This document shows, in pieces, positions 43,408 through 50,783 of a DNA stretch of 50,783 bases. This stretch comes from Pseudanabaena sp. Salubria-1 (lineage in GTDB: Bacteria; Cyanobacteriota; Cyanobacteriia; Pseudanabaenales; Pseudanabaenaceae). Each line of letters starts with the position of its first letter. The stretch's first letter is position 1. The notes beneath the pieces were generated by a model. That model did not search any database. It saw only the letters and a program-made list of their open reading frames with translations, and had not been told where the DNA came from. Position numbers and translations under genes: made by a program. The stretch is from the NCBI GenBank assembly GCA_023336205.1, contig JALQCR010000047.1, forward strand, positions 1 to 50,783, read 5' to 3'.

Positions 43408-44847
43408 GTTTAGGTTTGAGAGCAAAGTGTTGTAATTGTAGGTGCGGGGTGTGTACACCCGTAAGCGATCGCCCCATGCCAAAATCTTAGTCTTACTAGA
43501 TCCCACAATAATCACGGTTTGCATATCCGCAAGGTCAGGAACTAGTTCCGCAAGCGTAATCACCCGCACATTTTCGCCTTTGCGTCCCATTTTGCATCCC
43601 AAAATCACAGGTGTATCAGGCGATCGCCATTTTAATAAAATCTCTTTAGCCGCAGGCAGTTGCCATTTGCGTTGAGAGGAAATCGGATTGTAAATCGCGA
43701 TCGCAAAATCAGCTTGAACGGCGGCAGCTAATCGCTGTTCGATAACTTCCCAAGGTTTGAGAATATCCGAAAGAGATATTGTACAGAAATCATGCCCGAT
43801 GGGAGCGCCAATCGCAGCAGCAGCAGCTTGAGCAGCAGATATTCCTGGAGCAACATGAATATCGATTTGGTTCCATTTAGAATCGGATTCATGATCTAAT
43901 ACTTCAAATACAGCGGCAGCCATGCCATAAATCCCAGGGTCGCCAGAGGAGACGATCACTACTGATTTACCCTCAGTTGCTAGATTGAGGGCAAGACGAG
44001 CACGATCTAGTTCCACTCGATTATCGGAAGCATGGATTGTCTTTCCTTTAGTAAATTCCTTTACCAGATTGATATAGGTTTTGTAACCAACAAAATCCGT
44101 TGCATCTTCCAGAATCTTCTTGACTTCGGGAGACATCCATTTGGCATCGCCTGGACCTGTGCCAATGATTGAGAGCTTGCCATTTATTTTCTGGTCTTGG
44201 ATTTGCTCAGTTTGATAAATTAAATAAGTAGAGCTTAATTTTGAGACGATCTCTTCCAATTGAATTTTATTGGAAATCACTTCAATTTTATGGGTAGCAT
44301 GATCCGCAAAGGGAAGATTGCTTTCGCTAAGCCAAGGTGCTTCTCCTATTAGTTGCACTGATTTGCCAGCCAACAAATCGGCTAAAAATATCTTTGCTTG
44401 GTCATCATCATTTAGCAGTCGATATCCTACTGGAGGTGCTAACAATGAAGTTTGAAACCTTAAGTCGCCTGTAGTAGTTATTGCCGCTTGGATTTGCAAT
44501 ACTTGAGCGATCGCTCTAGCGAGATCATTTGCCCCATTCAAACCACCCAATAGCGGAACTACGGCGCTGCCATCCTCAGCGATCGCAATTACAGGAGGCT
44601 CGGCACGCTTATCTGAGAGTAGGGGCGCTAGCGATCGGATTAGGATTCCTGCGGCACAGATGCCAATAATTGGATGTCCTTGGCTAAATAATTCGCTGAC
44701 GGTTTCGCTGAATTTGTCGTATTGGCAATCGGCAGTTTGGGTACGCGATGTTAGTCCATAAATTACTGCATCAGGAATTACGGTTTGAATTTGTCTTGCG
44801 ATCGCAATACTTTTCTCTCCTAAAATGATGATGGCAAGAGGTTTCAT
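43393..44847 (-). CDS. cobJ: Fused CbiG-CobJ cobalamin synthesis protein
   Basis: A 484-residue fusion. Residues ~1-210 resemble CbiG (ICAAGILIRSLAPLL, EDGSAVVPLLGGLNGANDLARA), which opens the delta-lactone in corrin ring contraction. Residues ~225-475 are CobJ/CbiH, precorrin-3B C17-methyltransferase, with SIIGTGPGDAKWMSPEV, VSSGDPGIYGMAAAVFEVL and VAPGISAAQAAAA. Start ATG 44847 (MKPLAIIILG) is chosen over upstream in-frame starts. The fusion is known in cyanobacteria. No B12 riboswitch is visible upstream. The gene's stop is in the terminator stem. Confidence 0.92.
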   Translation of the reverse strand: MKPLAIIILGEKSIAIARQIQTVIPDAVIYGLTSRTQTADCQYDKFSETVSELFSQGHPIIGICAAGILIRSLAPLLSDKRAEPPVIAIAEDGSAVVPLLGGLNGANDLARAIAQVLQIQAAITTTGDLRFQTSLLAPPVGYRLLNDDDQAKIFLADLLAGKSVQLIGEAPWLSESNLPFADHATHKIEVISNKIQLEEIVSKLSSTYLIYQTEQIQDQKINGKLSIIGTGPGDAKWMSPEVKKILEDATDFVGYKTYINLVKEFTKGKTIHASDNRVELDRARLALNLATEGKSVVIVSSGDPGIYGMAAAVFEVLDHESDSKWNQIDIHVAPGISAAQAAAAAIGAPIGHDFCTISLSDILKPWEVIEQRLAAAVQADFAIAIYNPISSQRKWQLPAAKEILLKWRSPDTPVILGCKMGRKGENVRVITLAELVPDLADMQTVIIVGSSKTKILAWGDRLRVYTPRTYNYNTLLSNLNQENF

Positions 44848-44879
44848 GGTTTGTGGCGTGCATAGTAGCAACCAATTAT

Positions 44880-44914
44880 AAAGGCAAAGCACATGCTAAG
44901 TGGGCGCTTTGCCT
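44880..44914. terminator. Hairpin between GDT1 and CbiG-CobJ genes
   Basis: AAGGCAAAGC pairs with GCTTTGCCTT over a 15-nt loop, with T5 on the plus-strand side and only a short T-run on the minus strand. It lies just past the stop of the GDT1 gene. Confidence 0.6.
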
Positions 44915-44926
44915 TTTTGGGTTAAG

Positions 44927-45202
44927 TTAGTCACCATTATTCATAAGCAGGCGCATTGCCATAATCGCAAATAACAACGCTGCGATCGCCTTGAGCAATT
45001 TTGTTGGCAAAAACACAGAAATGCTGTCACCAAGAAATACTCCTATTGAGCTAGCTACTAATAGGGCGGCAGCTGAGCCAATAAAAACAAATCTTGGAGC
45101 TGCTGAGCTACCACTTAAACTCAGAGTTGCTAATTGACTTTTGTCTCCTAGCTCTGACAAAAAAATCGTACCAAAGCTGAGAAATAATAATTGCCAGTCC
45201 AT
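44927..45202 (-). CDS. Half-size GDT1/TMEM165 transporter, subunit B
   Basis: A 91-residue protein, one half of the UPF0016/GDT1 family. It has three hydrophobic helices and the family motif ELGDKSQL in the first. Full-length members have two such motifs; here each half is a separate gene. Start ATG 45202 is 5 nt beyond the stop of the other half. In eukaryotes and bacteria the family moves Mn2+/Ca2+; in cyanobacteria, half-size pairs have, to my recollection, been reported as manganese exporters acting together. Confidence 0.85.
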   Translation of the reverse strand: MDWQLLFLSFGTIFLSELGDKSQLATLSLSGSSAAPRFVFIGSAAALLVASSIGVFLGDSISVFLPTKLLKAIAALLFAIMAMRLLMNNGD

Positions 45203-45207
45203 ATTTT

Positions 45208-45570
45208 TTAAGCGATCGCTTCCCACAATAAACTAAGTGACAAAATCAGAAAACTCAAGCCAGCTAGGGTGTTTAGCAAACTTGGCGAGAAGGTTTTAGC
45301 TAACCATTTACCTGCGATTACGCCTAACAAGCTAGTTGAAACTAAGGCGATCGCGGCTCCAGCAAATACGATCCAAGGCTGATGTGACTGCGCTGAAATC
45401 ACTAAAACACTTAGTTGGGTTTTGTCTCCAACTTCAGCTAGAAATACGGTGATAAAAGTTGTGGTAACAATTTGCCAGTGTTCAGATTTGCTCTGAGATT
45501 TTACTGGTGATGTCGTGATCACTTGAGCTTGCTCAAGCTCTTGGTTTTTCAATTCGGGCTTTGCAGACAT
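45208..45570 (-). CDS. Half-size GDT1/TMEM165 transporter, subunit A
   Basis: 120 residues. A ~30-residue polar N-terminal extension precedes three hydrophobic helices with EVGDKTQL in the first. Together with the downstream half it would rebuild a six-helix transporter with two E-x-G-D-K/T motifs. The two reading frames are different and each has a start, so this is not a frameshifted single gene. Probable manganese or calcium homeostasis, important for the photosystem II cluster. Confidence 0.87.
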   Translation of the reverse strand: MSAKPELKNQELEQAQVITTSPVKSQSKSEHWQIVTTTFITVFLAEVGDKTQLSVLVISAQSHQPWIVFAGAAIALVSTSLLGVIAGKWLAKTFSPSLLNTLAGLSFLILSLSLLWEAIA

Positions 45571-45685
45571 CGTTGTTATGAGCGTTATTCAATCTTTTCA
45601 TAATCCTTTCATAGTCTACGCTATAAAACAAACTAAACTCATATTTTTTGTAAAAGCTTTGCTAGCATTGCTTTTACTGGATTTG

Positions 45686-45722
45686 ATAAGAGAGAGCTGA
45701 GCGAAGCTCAGCTCTCTCTTAT
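45686..45722 (-). terminator. dacB-like gene terminator
   Basis: Perfect 17-bp arms (ATAAGAGAGAGCTGAGC and complement) around GAA. The peptidase stop codon (45719-45721) is inside the arm. Confidence 0.85.
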
Positions 45723-47035
45723 TTTGCGATTTCGTTGCGATCGCTATCTTGCCAAGGTGTTTCTGCAAAACTAGCAATTGGTAATTTAGGTAAACCCCAT
45801 TTAGCAACTAAAGTTTGTAATACGCGATCCTGAGATCGGTGAAAAGCATCAATATCGCCTTCACCTCGATTGACGATCGCAAACCAGATTGCGCCATGTT
45901 CTTGAGTTTGGACAACCCCTGCTAAGGCACTGACATCGGAAAGTGTGCCAGTTTTGACGATCGTCCATTTGGGCATTTTTCGTCCTTCGATCGTGCCGCA
46001 GTTACATTGACTACTTGGGAATAGATCCGCAAGGGTTAAGCCCTCGACTTGGGCGCGATTATGAATAGCCATCAAGATCGCCACTGATGCACGAGGGGAA
46101 ATTTGATTGGCTTGCCCTAAACCTGAGCCATTGATTAACCTAATTTCTGAAATAGGTATCCCTGTCGCATTAGCTGCAATTGCCGCAACTTGTCTTCCTC
46201 CACCCATTTGCAGTGCCAGAGTTTCCGACATCTCATTATTACTAAAGGTATTCATGCGCTTTAGGATTTGCCAAAGCGGTAATGATGCATGGCGAATTAG
46301 TAAGTTGGTAGTGGAAATATTTGCTACAGCAAGATTTGGTACAATTCGCACATTGCCAAGAATTACTAGCTGTGGTTTGGGCGTTCCTACGGGCATCGTT
46401 GCATATTGTTCGGCAACTTCACCCTGCCATCGGCTGCTATCAAAGGCGAGACGGAGAAAGTTTGCCGATTCTTGCAGATCAGGCTCGAAGTTCATGGAAA
46501 ACCGACCTGCAATGATCAGATTGCCTTGAATGCGCTTAATACCTAATTGATTAAGTTTATTGCCTAGCCCGATCGCCTCTTCCCACACAAAAAACGGATC
46601 GCCACTACCCTCAATAATCAGATCCCCTTTGAGCGTCTCGCCAGTAAGTTTTCCTGTGGTGCTGATCTTAGTAATAAAGCGATGGTTTGATCCCCAAGTT
46701 TGTAATGCTGCCAAGGTGGTGACATTTTTAGTAAGCGAAGCTGATGACAATGGGCGGCTCGATAGACGACCAGAGGCGATCGCACCATCGTGGGACTGAA
46801 TCCATACACCTTGATCAGGGTTATTTACCCCCATTTGCTTAATATCATTGAGCAGGTTTACGATCGCTTGCTTTGCGACAGGATCGGACTGATTATTGGC
46901 GAGATCTTCTGAGGCGAGTACTGGGCGATTGGCATAGCTCATCACTGACCGAGGCACTGCGGCAACTTCACGACCATCGAGAGCTTGAGCCGAAACCGAT
47001 AATAGCAAAGCACCAACGAGACTCCACGTAGTCAT
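45719..47035 (-). CDS. PBP4-type D-alanyl-D-alanine carboxypeptidase
   Basis: A 438-residue serine peptidase (peptidase S13/DacB type) that trims peptidoglycan peptides. N-terminal signal peptide (~1-19, AQALDG). Catalytic motifs: SASLTKN (SxxK), SNNEMSE (SxN) and VKTGTL (KTG), in the expected order and spacing. The region between SxxK and SxN has the class C inserted domains. Periplasmic. Its terminator overlaps the stop; the upstream gene is gmk on the same strand, beyond two hairpins. Confidence 0.9.
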   Translation of the reverse strand: MTTWSLVGALLLSVSAQALDGREVAAVPRSVMSYANRPVLASEDLANNQSDPVAKQAIVNLLNDIKQMGVNNPDQGVWIQSHDGAIASGRLSSRPLSSASLTKNVTTLAALQTWGSNHRFITKISTTGKLTGETLKGDLIIEGSGDPFFVWEEAIGLGNKLNQLGIKRIQGNLIIAGRFSMNFEPDLQESANFLRLAFDSSRWQGEVAEQYATMPVGTPKPQLVILGNVRIVPNLAVANISTTNLLIRHASLPLWQILKRMNTFSNNEMSETLALQMGGGRQVAAIAANATGIPISEIRLINGSGLGQANQISPRASVAILMAIHNRAQVEGLTLADLFPSSQCNCGTIEGRKMPKWTIVKTGTLSDVSALAGVVQTQEHGAIWFAIVNRGEGDIDAFHRSQDRVLQTLVAKWGLPKLPIASFAETPWQDSDRNEIAK

Positions 47036-47048
47036 AAGGAAAACCGTA

Positions 47049-47103
47049 ACTAGAATGATTGTGCTTTACGTGGCTTTGCCACGTAAAGCACAATCATTCT
47101 AGT
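47049..47103. terminator. 26-bp perfect hairpin
   Basis: ACTAGAATGATTGTGCTTTA... and its complement around TTT, just upstream of the peptidase start. Confidence 0.7.
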
Positions 47104-47121
47104 CCAGCAATCCTGATTATC

Positions 47122-47174
47122 AAAACCAATTTTTTGAAAGCCCTTCTTCGGCGGGCTTTCAAAAAATTGGTTTT
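47122..47174 (-). terminator. gmk terminator
   Basis: Arms of 22 bp (AAAACCAATTTTTTGAAAGC...) over a 9-nt loop, starting 8 nt past the gmk stop on the minus strand. Confidence 0.85.
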
Positions 47175-47181
47175 AGTGATT

Positions 47182-47805
47182 TTAGCTAAACATGGCGCTT
47201 TCAAGTTGCTGCAACGCAATTTCTAGATCATCATTAATGATTGTGATATCAAACTCATTTGCCGCAGCTACTTCCAATTTGGCATGGTGTAAGCGCTTGA
47301 TAATTTGTTCATTACTATCGGTACTGCGATCCCGCAAGCGACTTTCTAAAACTTCCATCGAAGGTGGGGCAATGAAAATTCGTTTAGCGCTAGGAAAAGA
47401 CTGGGCAACTTGTCGCGCACCTTCTAGTTCGATTTCTAACAAGACTATTTGCCCCAAGGCGATCGCTTCATCGATTGCTTGGCGGGGCGTACCGTAAAGA
47501 TTTCCCGCATATTCTGCCCATTCCAGAAATTTGCCTGCATCGCGCTTTTGTTCAAATTCAGCCCGATCCCAAAAGAAATATTCGCGACCATGTTCTTCAC
47601 CTGCACGGGGCGATCGAGTCGTTGCCGAAATTGAAAAGAGAATGCGATCGGGATAGCGCTCCAGTAGCTTCTGCAACAGAGTTCCTTTGCCGACACCGCT
47701 TGGTCCCGTTACAACTATTAATTTGCCTTCGCTTAATTTATCTTCGCTCAACGTTTCGTAATTCCCTATAGAGATAGAGTTGGTAGCACTTTGCTCGTTA
47801 CCCAA
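47182..47805 (-). CDS. gmk: Guanylate kinase
   Basis: Phosphorylates GMP to GDP. 207 residues: P-loop VTGPSGVGKGTLLQKLL (~33-48), GMP-binding SATTRSPRAGEEHGREYFF, and LEIELEGARQVAQ. The N-terminal ~25 residues are not conserved in the family; the start may be further downstream. The remA-like gene precedes it on the same strand with 51 bp between, the common remA-gmk arrangement. Confidence 0.95.
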   Translation of the reverse strand: MGNEQSATNSISIGNYETLSEDKLSEGKLIVVTGPSGVGKGTLLQKLLERYPDRILFSISATTRSPRAGEEHGREYFFWDRAEFEQKRDAGKFLEWAEYAGNLYGTPRQAIDEAIALGQIVLLEIELEGARQVAQSFPSAKRIFIAPPSMEVLESRLRDRSTDSNEQIIKRLHHAKLEVAAANEFDITIINDDLEIALQQLESAMFS

Positions 47806-47819
47806 ACGTCAAATTACAT

Positions 47820-47850
47820 TTAAAAATCCTTGCTTTGCAAGGATTTTTAA
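47820..47850 (-). terminator. Hairpin after remA
   Basis: TTAAAAATCCTTGC and its complement around TTT, starting 6 nt after the remA stop on the minus strand. It lies between remA and gmk. Confidence 0.75.
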
Positions 47851-47856
47851 ATTGGG

Positions 47857-48117
47857 TTAATCTGTAGCGCCTTCTTTACTGATGACAAAACGATTAGCGA
47901 CAGTTTCAGGTTGAATCGCAGATAGAACTACATGGCTAGAGTCGGTAACAATTACGGCTCTTGTGCGTCTACCATAGGTAGCATCAACCAACTTACCATG
48001 TTCACGCGCATCACTAATGATACGCTTGATTGGAGCAGATTCGGGGCTAACGATCGCTACAACTCGGTTTGCCGAAACAATATTACCAAAGCCGATGTTG
48101 ATGAGCTTAATATCCAT
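47857..48117 (-). CDS. remA: RemA/DUF370 family regulator
   Basis: An 86-residue DUF370 protein. In Bacillus, RemA is a DNA-binding activator of biofilm matrix genes that forms ring-shaped oligomers. The sequence matches the family: INIGFGNIVSANRVVAIVSPESAPIKRII, and TYGRRTRAVIVTDS. Gmk follows, the usual neighbour in cyanobacteria. Function in cyanobacteria is uncertain; ATG 48117 is the clear start. Confidence 0.9.
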   Translation of the reverse strand: MDIKLINIGFGNIVSANRVVAIVSPESAPIKRIISDAREHGKLVDATYGRRTRAVIVTDSSHVVLSAIQPETVANRFVISKEGATD

Positions 48118-48319
48118 AATTTTATCGATCTAAAATCGATTTAGAGTTGATGTAGCTTCATTTTTGTAGGTATTATCACATTATCCTACAAAAATCCACT
48201 AGATGCGATATATTTTGTCACGTATAGCGAAACCTATCTTAATTAAGCAGATATACTCAGTTGTCATACTTTCGTGAATTGGGATAAAAGAAAGCTAACA
48301 GCCAACAAGGCAAATAATT
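48118..48319. other. Divergent region remA / trxB
   Basis: 202 bp between divergent genes. It contains an 11-bp inverted repeat (ATTTTTGTAGG, 48160-48170, and complement 48185-48195) and a 27-bp remnant of MITE-A (48260-48286: GTTGTCATACTTTCGTGAAT...). The latter lies in the trxB leader. Confidence 0.6.
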
Positions 48320-49264
48320 ATGTCAGATATTAGAAACGTAGTGATTATTGGCTCAGGACCAGCAGGTTATACTGCCGCCATTTATGCTGGACGTGCTAGC
48401 CTTAATCCACTTGTATTAGAAGGATTTCAAAAGGGAGGCAGCCCTGGTGGACAATTAATGACAACGACGGAAGTTGAGAATTTCCCTGGGTTTCCCACAG
48501 GAGTAATGGGACCACAGTTGATGAGCTATATCAAGGAACAAGCTATCAATTGTGGTGCAGAATTGATAATGGAAGATGTAACTTCTGTTGATTTCCGCGA
48601 TCGCCCTTTTAAAGTTAAATATTCATCTCATGAAGTCCAAACCCACAGTGTGATCATCGCCACAGGTGCAACTGCGAAAAGGCTCCATTTACCCAGTGAA
48701 CCGAAGTATTGGAATCGTGGAATTTCGGCATGTGCAGTATGTGATGGAGCTGCACCCATCTTTCGTGGTGTAGAGTTAGCGGTAGTTGGTGGTGGTGATA
48801 CGGCTGCGGAAGAATCGATTTTCTTGACTAAATATGGTACAAAAGTCCATCTGCTTGTGCGTGGCGATCGCATGAGAGCTAGTAAAATTATGCAAGAGCG
48901 CGTATTAGCGCATCCCAAAATTACGGTGCATTGGCAATCTATTCCGATTGATGTTTATGGGGAAGAGATTGTGAAAGGAGTAAAGATTCGCCATGCTATC
49001 ACTAATGAGGAGAGTGATTTAGCTGTGGGCGGACTATTTTATGCGATCGGGCATAGTCCGAATACAGATTTATTTGCAGGACAGATAGAACTCGATGCGA
49101 CTGGTTATATCATCACGAAAGGAAAGTCAACAGCTACTAACATCGAAGGTGTCTATGCCTGTGGTGATGTGCAAGACCACGAATATCGCCAAGCAATTAC
49201 TGCGGCAGGAACTGGATGCATGGCAGCACTAGAAGCAGAGCGGTGGCTGTCCGCACAAACCTAA
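48320..49264 (+). CDS. trxB: Thioredoxin reductase
   Basis: An NADPH-dependent flavoenzyme that reduces thioredoxin. 314 residues: FAD motif IIGSGPAGYTAAIYAGRA, redox-active CAVC (in ISACAVCDGA), NADPH motif VVGGGDTAAEE, and C-terminal VYACGDVQDHEYRQAITAAGTG. No thioredoxin domain is fused at the C-terminus, unlike the NTRC form common in cyanobacteria. Its stop TAA is inside the hairpin shared with trpB. Confidence 0.95.
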   Translation: MSDIRNVVIIGSGPAGYTAAIYAGRASLNPLVLEGFQKGGSPGGQLMTTTEVENFPGFPTGVMGPQLMSYIKEQAINCGAELIMEDVTSVDFRDRPFKVKYSSHEVQTHSVIIATGATAKRLHLPSEPKYWNRGISACAVCDGAAPIFRGVELAVVGGGDTAAEESIFLTKYGTKVHLLVRGDRMRASKIMQERVLAHPKITVHWQSIPIDVYGEEIVKGVKIRHAITNEESDLAVGGLFYAIGHSPNTDLFAGQIELDATGYIITKGKSTATNIEGVYACGDVQDHEYRQAITAAGTGCMAALEAERWLSAQT

Positions 49265-49303
49265 AAGATAAAGGCGGCACTTCGTGCCGCCTTTATCTTT
49301 TAG
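49261..49303. terminator. Shared terminator of trxB and trpB
   Basis: Perfect 20-bp arms (CTAAAAGATAAAGGCGGCAC) around TTC between convergent genes. Both stop codons (49262-49264 and 49300-49302) are inside the arms, in symmetric positions. Confidence 0.92.
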
Positions 49304-50532
49304 AGATGTAAATGCTGAATTACAGTGTTTACATCTTTGTCACCACGACCAGAGCAGTTGATGATAATGCGCTGATCGGCGGTTAGTTGTGGGCAGAGAG
49401 TTTCTAGATAGGCGATCGCATGGGATGTCTCCAATGCAGGAATGATGCCCTCCAAACGTGAGAGTCTTTGAAATGCATCGAGAGCTTCTTGATCCGTGAC
49501 GCTGTAATATTCAGCACGACCTAGATCCTTGAGGTAGCTGTGCTCTGGTCCAACTCCAGGGTAATCTAAGCCAGCACTGATGGAATGTGCTTCTTGGACT
49601 TGTCCTTCTGAATCTTGCAATAGATAGCTCATTGCGCCATGTAATACACCAACGCGCCCAAGCGTTAAAGTTGCGGCATGGAACTCAGTATTTGTGCCTT
49701 TACCTGCTGCTTCCACACCGATCAAACGAACGCTCGGCTCATCGACGAACTCATGGAATAGACCCATCGCATTGGAGCCACCACCAACACAAGCAAGCAA
49801 AATATCTGGTAAACCGCCCCATTTCTCTTGACTCTGGCGACGGCTCTCCTTACCAATCACGGCATGAAAATCTCTCACAATCATTGGGTAAGGATGGGGG
49901 CCAGCGACGGAGCCGAGAATGTAATGGGTATCGACGACATTAGTTACCCAGTCACGAATTGCTTCAGATGTGGCATCTTTGAGCGTACCAGTACCAGCCT
50001 CAACGGGACGCACTTCCGCACCCATAAGCTTCATCCGAAATACATTCAGCGATTGGCGCTCCATGTCCTGTACGCCCATGTAAATCACACAATCTAGACC
50101 AAAGCGAGCGCAAACAGTTGCCGTAGCCACACCATGCTGTCCTGCACCTGTTTCGGCAATTACGCGCTTTTTGCCCATGCGGATCGCGAGGAGAACTTGA
50201 GCTAGGGCATTATTGATTTTGTGAGCACCCGTATGGTTGAGGTCTTCGCGCTTTAGATAAATCTGAGCTGTCCCATAGTGCTGCGTCAATCTCTCCGCAA
50301 AATATAGAGGGCTGGGTCTACCCACATAGTCTCGTAAATAGCCGTCTAACTCGTTGTTAAAATCTGGATCATTTTTGTAATGATAAAAGGCAGTTTCTAG
50401 CTCAGTAAGAGCGCTCATAAGAGTTTCGGGTACATATTTGCCCCCGAAAATACCAAACCGTCCTAATGAGTCGGGACGATTGACGAGTGTGGGTTGTGTA
50501 GTTGTTTTGGGTGCGATCGGCGTTGTGGTCAT
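49300..50532 (-). CDS. trpB: Tryptophan synthase beta subunit
   Basis: Joins indole and serine to make tryptophan with pyridoxal phosphate. 410 residues. The PLP lysine is in HTGAHKINNALAQ, the phosphate-binding loop is GGGSNAMG, and QDMERQSLNVFRMKLMGAEV plus the C-terminal CSGRGDKDV are conserved. The N-terminal ~20 residues are variable. trpA is not adjacent. The stop lies inside the shared terminator. Confidence 0.97.
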   Translation of the reverse strand: MTTTPIAPKTTTQPTLVNRPDSLGRFGIFGGKYVPETLMSALTELETAFYHYKNDPDFNNELDGYLRDYVGRPSPLYFAERLTQHYGTAQIYLKREDLNHTGAHKINNALAQVLLAIRMGKKRVIAETGAGQHGVATATVCARFGLDCVIYMGVQDMERQSLNVFRMKLMGAEVRPVEAGTGTLKDATSEAIRDWVTNVVDTHYILGSVAGPHPYPMIVRDFHAVIGKESRRQSQEKWGGLPDILLACVGGGSNAMGLFHEFVDEPSVRLIGVEAAGKGTNTEFHAATLTLGRVGVLHGAMSYLLQDSEGQVQEAHSISAGLDYPGVGPEHSYLKDLGRAEYYSVTDQEALDAFQRLSRLEGIIPALETSHAIAYLETLCPQLTADQRIIINCSGRGDKDVNTVIQHLHL

Positions 50533-50609
50533 TGCGGTGGGTCTTGACTGATGAGTTAGCTACTATTAAAACTTGCTTGTGGTGCTTGTGGCACTGTATT
50601 TAGGATAAC

Positions 50610-50648
50610 AAATTTTGAAAGTGCCGCTTCGCGGCACTTTCAAAATTT
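50610..50648 (-). terminator. Terminator of a truncated gene
   Basis: Perfect 18-bp arms (AAATTTTGAAAGTGCCGC) around TTC. It sits 11 nt past a putative stop at 50659, supporting a real gene running off the window. Confidence 0.8.
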
Positions 50649-50658
50649 TCACTGGTTT

Positions 50659-50734
50659 TTAAGTCAGTACTTTGCGCTGTAACATATAGCTATAGCCACC
50701 TGTATCAGAACAAATCAAAACCCAAATAGTGTGA
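50659..50734 (-). CDS. C-terminal fragment of an unidentified protein
   Basis: A minus-strand reading frame ends at 50659-50661 with the residues ICSDTGGYSYMLQRKVLT and is cut by the homopolymer run at 50735. Only ~24 codons are visible. The hairpin just downstream and the compact end argue for a genuine gene. I do not recognise the protein; the family cannot be named from this length. Confidence 0.45.
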
Positions 50735-50783
50735 GGGGGGGGGGGGGGGGGGGGGGGGGGCGGGGGGGGGGGGGGGTTTGTGG
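50735..50783. other. Homopolymer G run, probable artefact
   Basis: Nearly pure G to the end of the window, mirroring the artefact at the start. Not biological sequence in all likelihood. Confidence 0.9.

Noticed and set aside
44848..44926. A cobalamin riboswitch upstream of cbiG-cobJ
   Set aside because: The spacer is short and holds only a simple hairpin; no B12-box-like sequence was seen.
44927..45570. The two GDT1 halves as one frameshifted gene
   Set aside because: Each half has its own start, complete helix set and motif, and a stop codon separates them by design; separate half genes are known in this family.

Overview
The window comes from a cyanobacterium. The evidence is psbU, ndhD, zeta-carotene desaturase, a DUF1995 protein, a remA-gmk pair, and dozens of copies of the HIP1 octamer GCGATCGC. 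The moderate-to-low GC content, short intergenic hairpins and heavy IS load would fit a Pseudanabaena-like or other filamentous lineage, but I cannot fix the genus. Both ends of the window are runs of single bases (1-116 and 50735-50783) that look like assembly or base-calling artefacts, so the biological sequence is about 117-50734.

Layout. 117-600: a probable 6S RNA with its own TATAAT box, a 29-bp hairpin and initiator tRNA-Met. 616-7600 (mostly minus strand): a small membrane protein, a GAF-PP2C phosphatase, a nested pair of insertion sequences, ftsY, a small conserved protein and psbU. 7919-12490 (plus): ndhD, trpE, an Uma2 protein and bioD. 12507-15145: one FHA/PrsW-type gene split by an IS4-like element. 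15147-17511 (minus): a histone-deacetylase-like amidohydrolase and crtQ. 17727-20554 (plus): a P-loop ATPase followed by a TPR protein, the best candidate here for an uncharacterised two-gene module. 20695-24927 (plus): 5-formyl-THF cyclo-ligase, CIRCE-groES-groEL, Uma2 and DUF1995. 25004-32413 (plus): a large hybrid histidine kinase split by an ISKra4-type element, then an intact REC-GGDEF-EAL protein. 32455-34994 (minus): two FHA proteins, one fused to a flavoprotein-like domain. 35050-50734: housekeeping and membrane genes (DUF3177, nadK, ruvA, a glycosyltransferase with a metallophosphatase, a methyltransferase, cbiG-cobJ, two half-size GDT1 transporters, a PBP4-type peptidase, gmk-remA, trxB, trpB), separated by MITEs and hairpins.

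Mobile DNA is the most distinctive feature. There are four large insertions: an IS1-family element whose right terminal repeat was later hit by an IS4-like element, a second IS4-like copy inside a HIP1 site in a coding sequence, and an ISKra4 element. All have exact target duplications, and removing the element plus one duplication restores the disrupted reading frame or terminal repeat exactly. At small scale there is a family of ~105-bp MITEs, one of which carries a second MITE inside it.

A second theme is transcription termination. More than twenty intergenic spacers hold long, near-perfect hairpins (usually 15-29 bp arms, 3-nt loops), and in at least ten genes the stop codon lies inside the hairpin arm.

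Functional links are modest. The signalling genes (PP2C phosphatase, hybrid kinase, diguanylate cyclase/phosphodiesterase, three FHA proteins) suggest a phosphorylation- and c-di-GMP-rich organism, but two of these genes are broken by IS elements in this genome.
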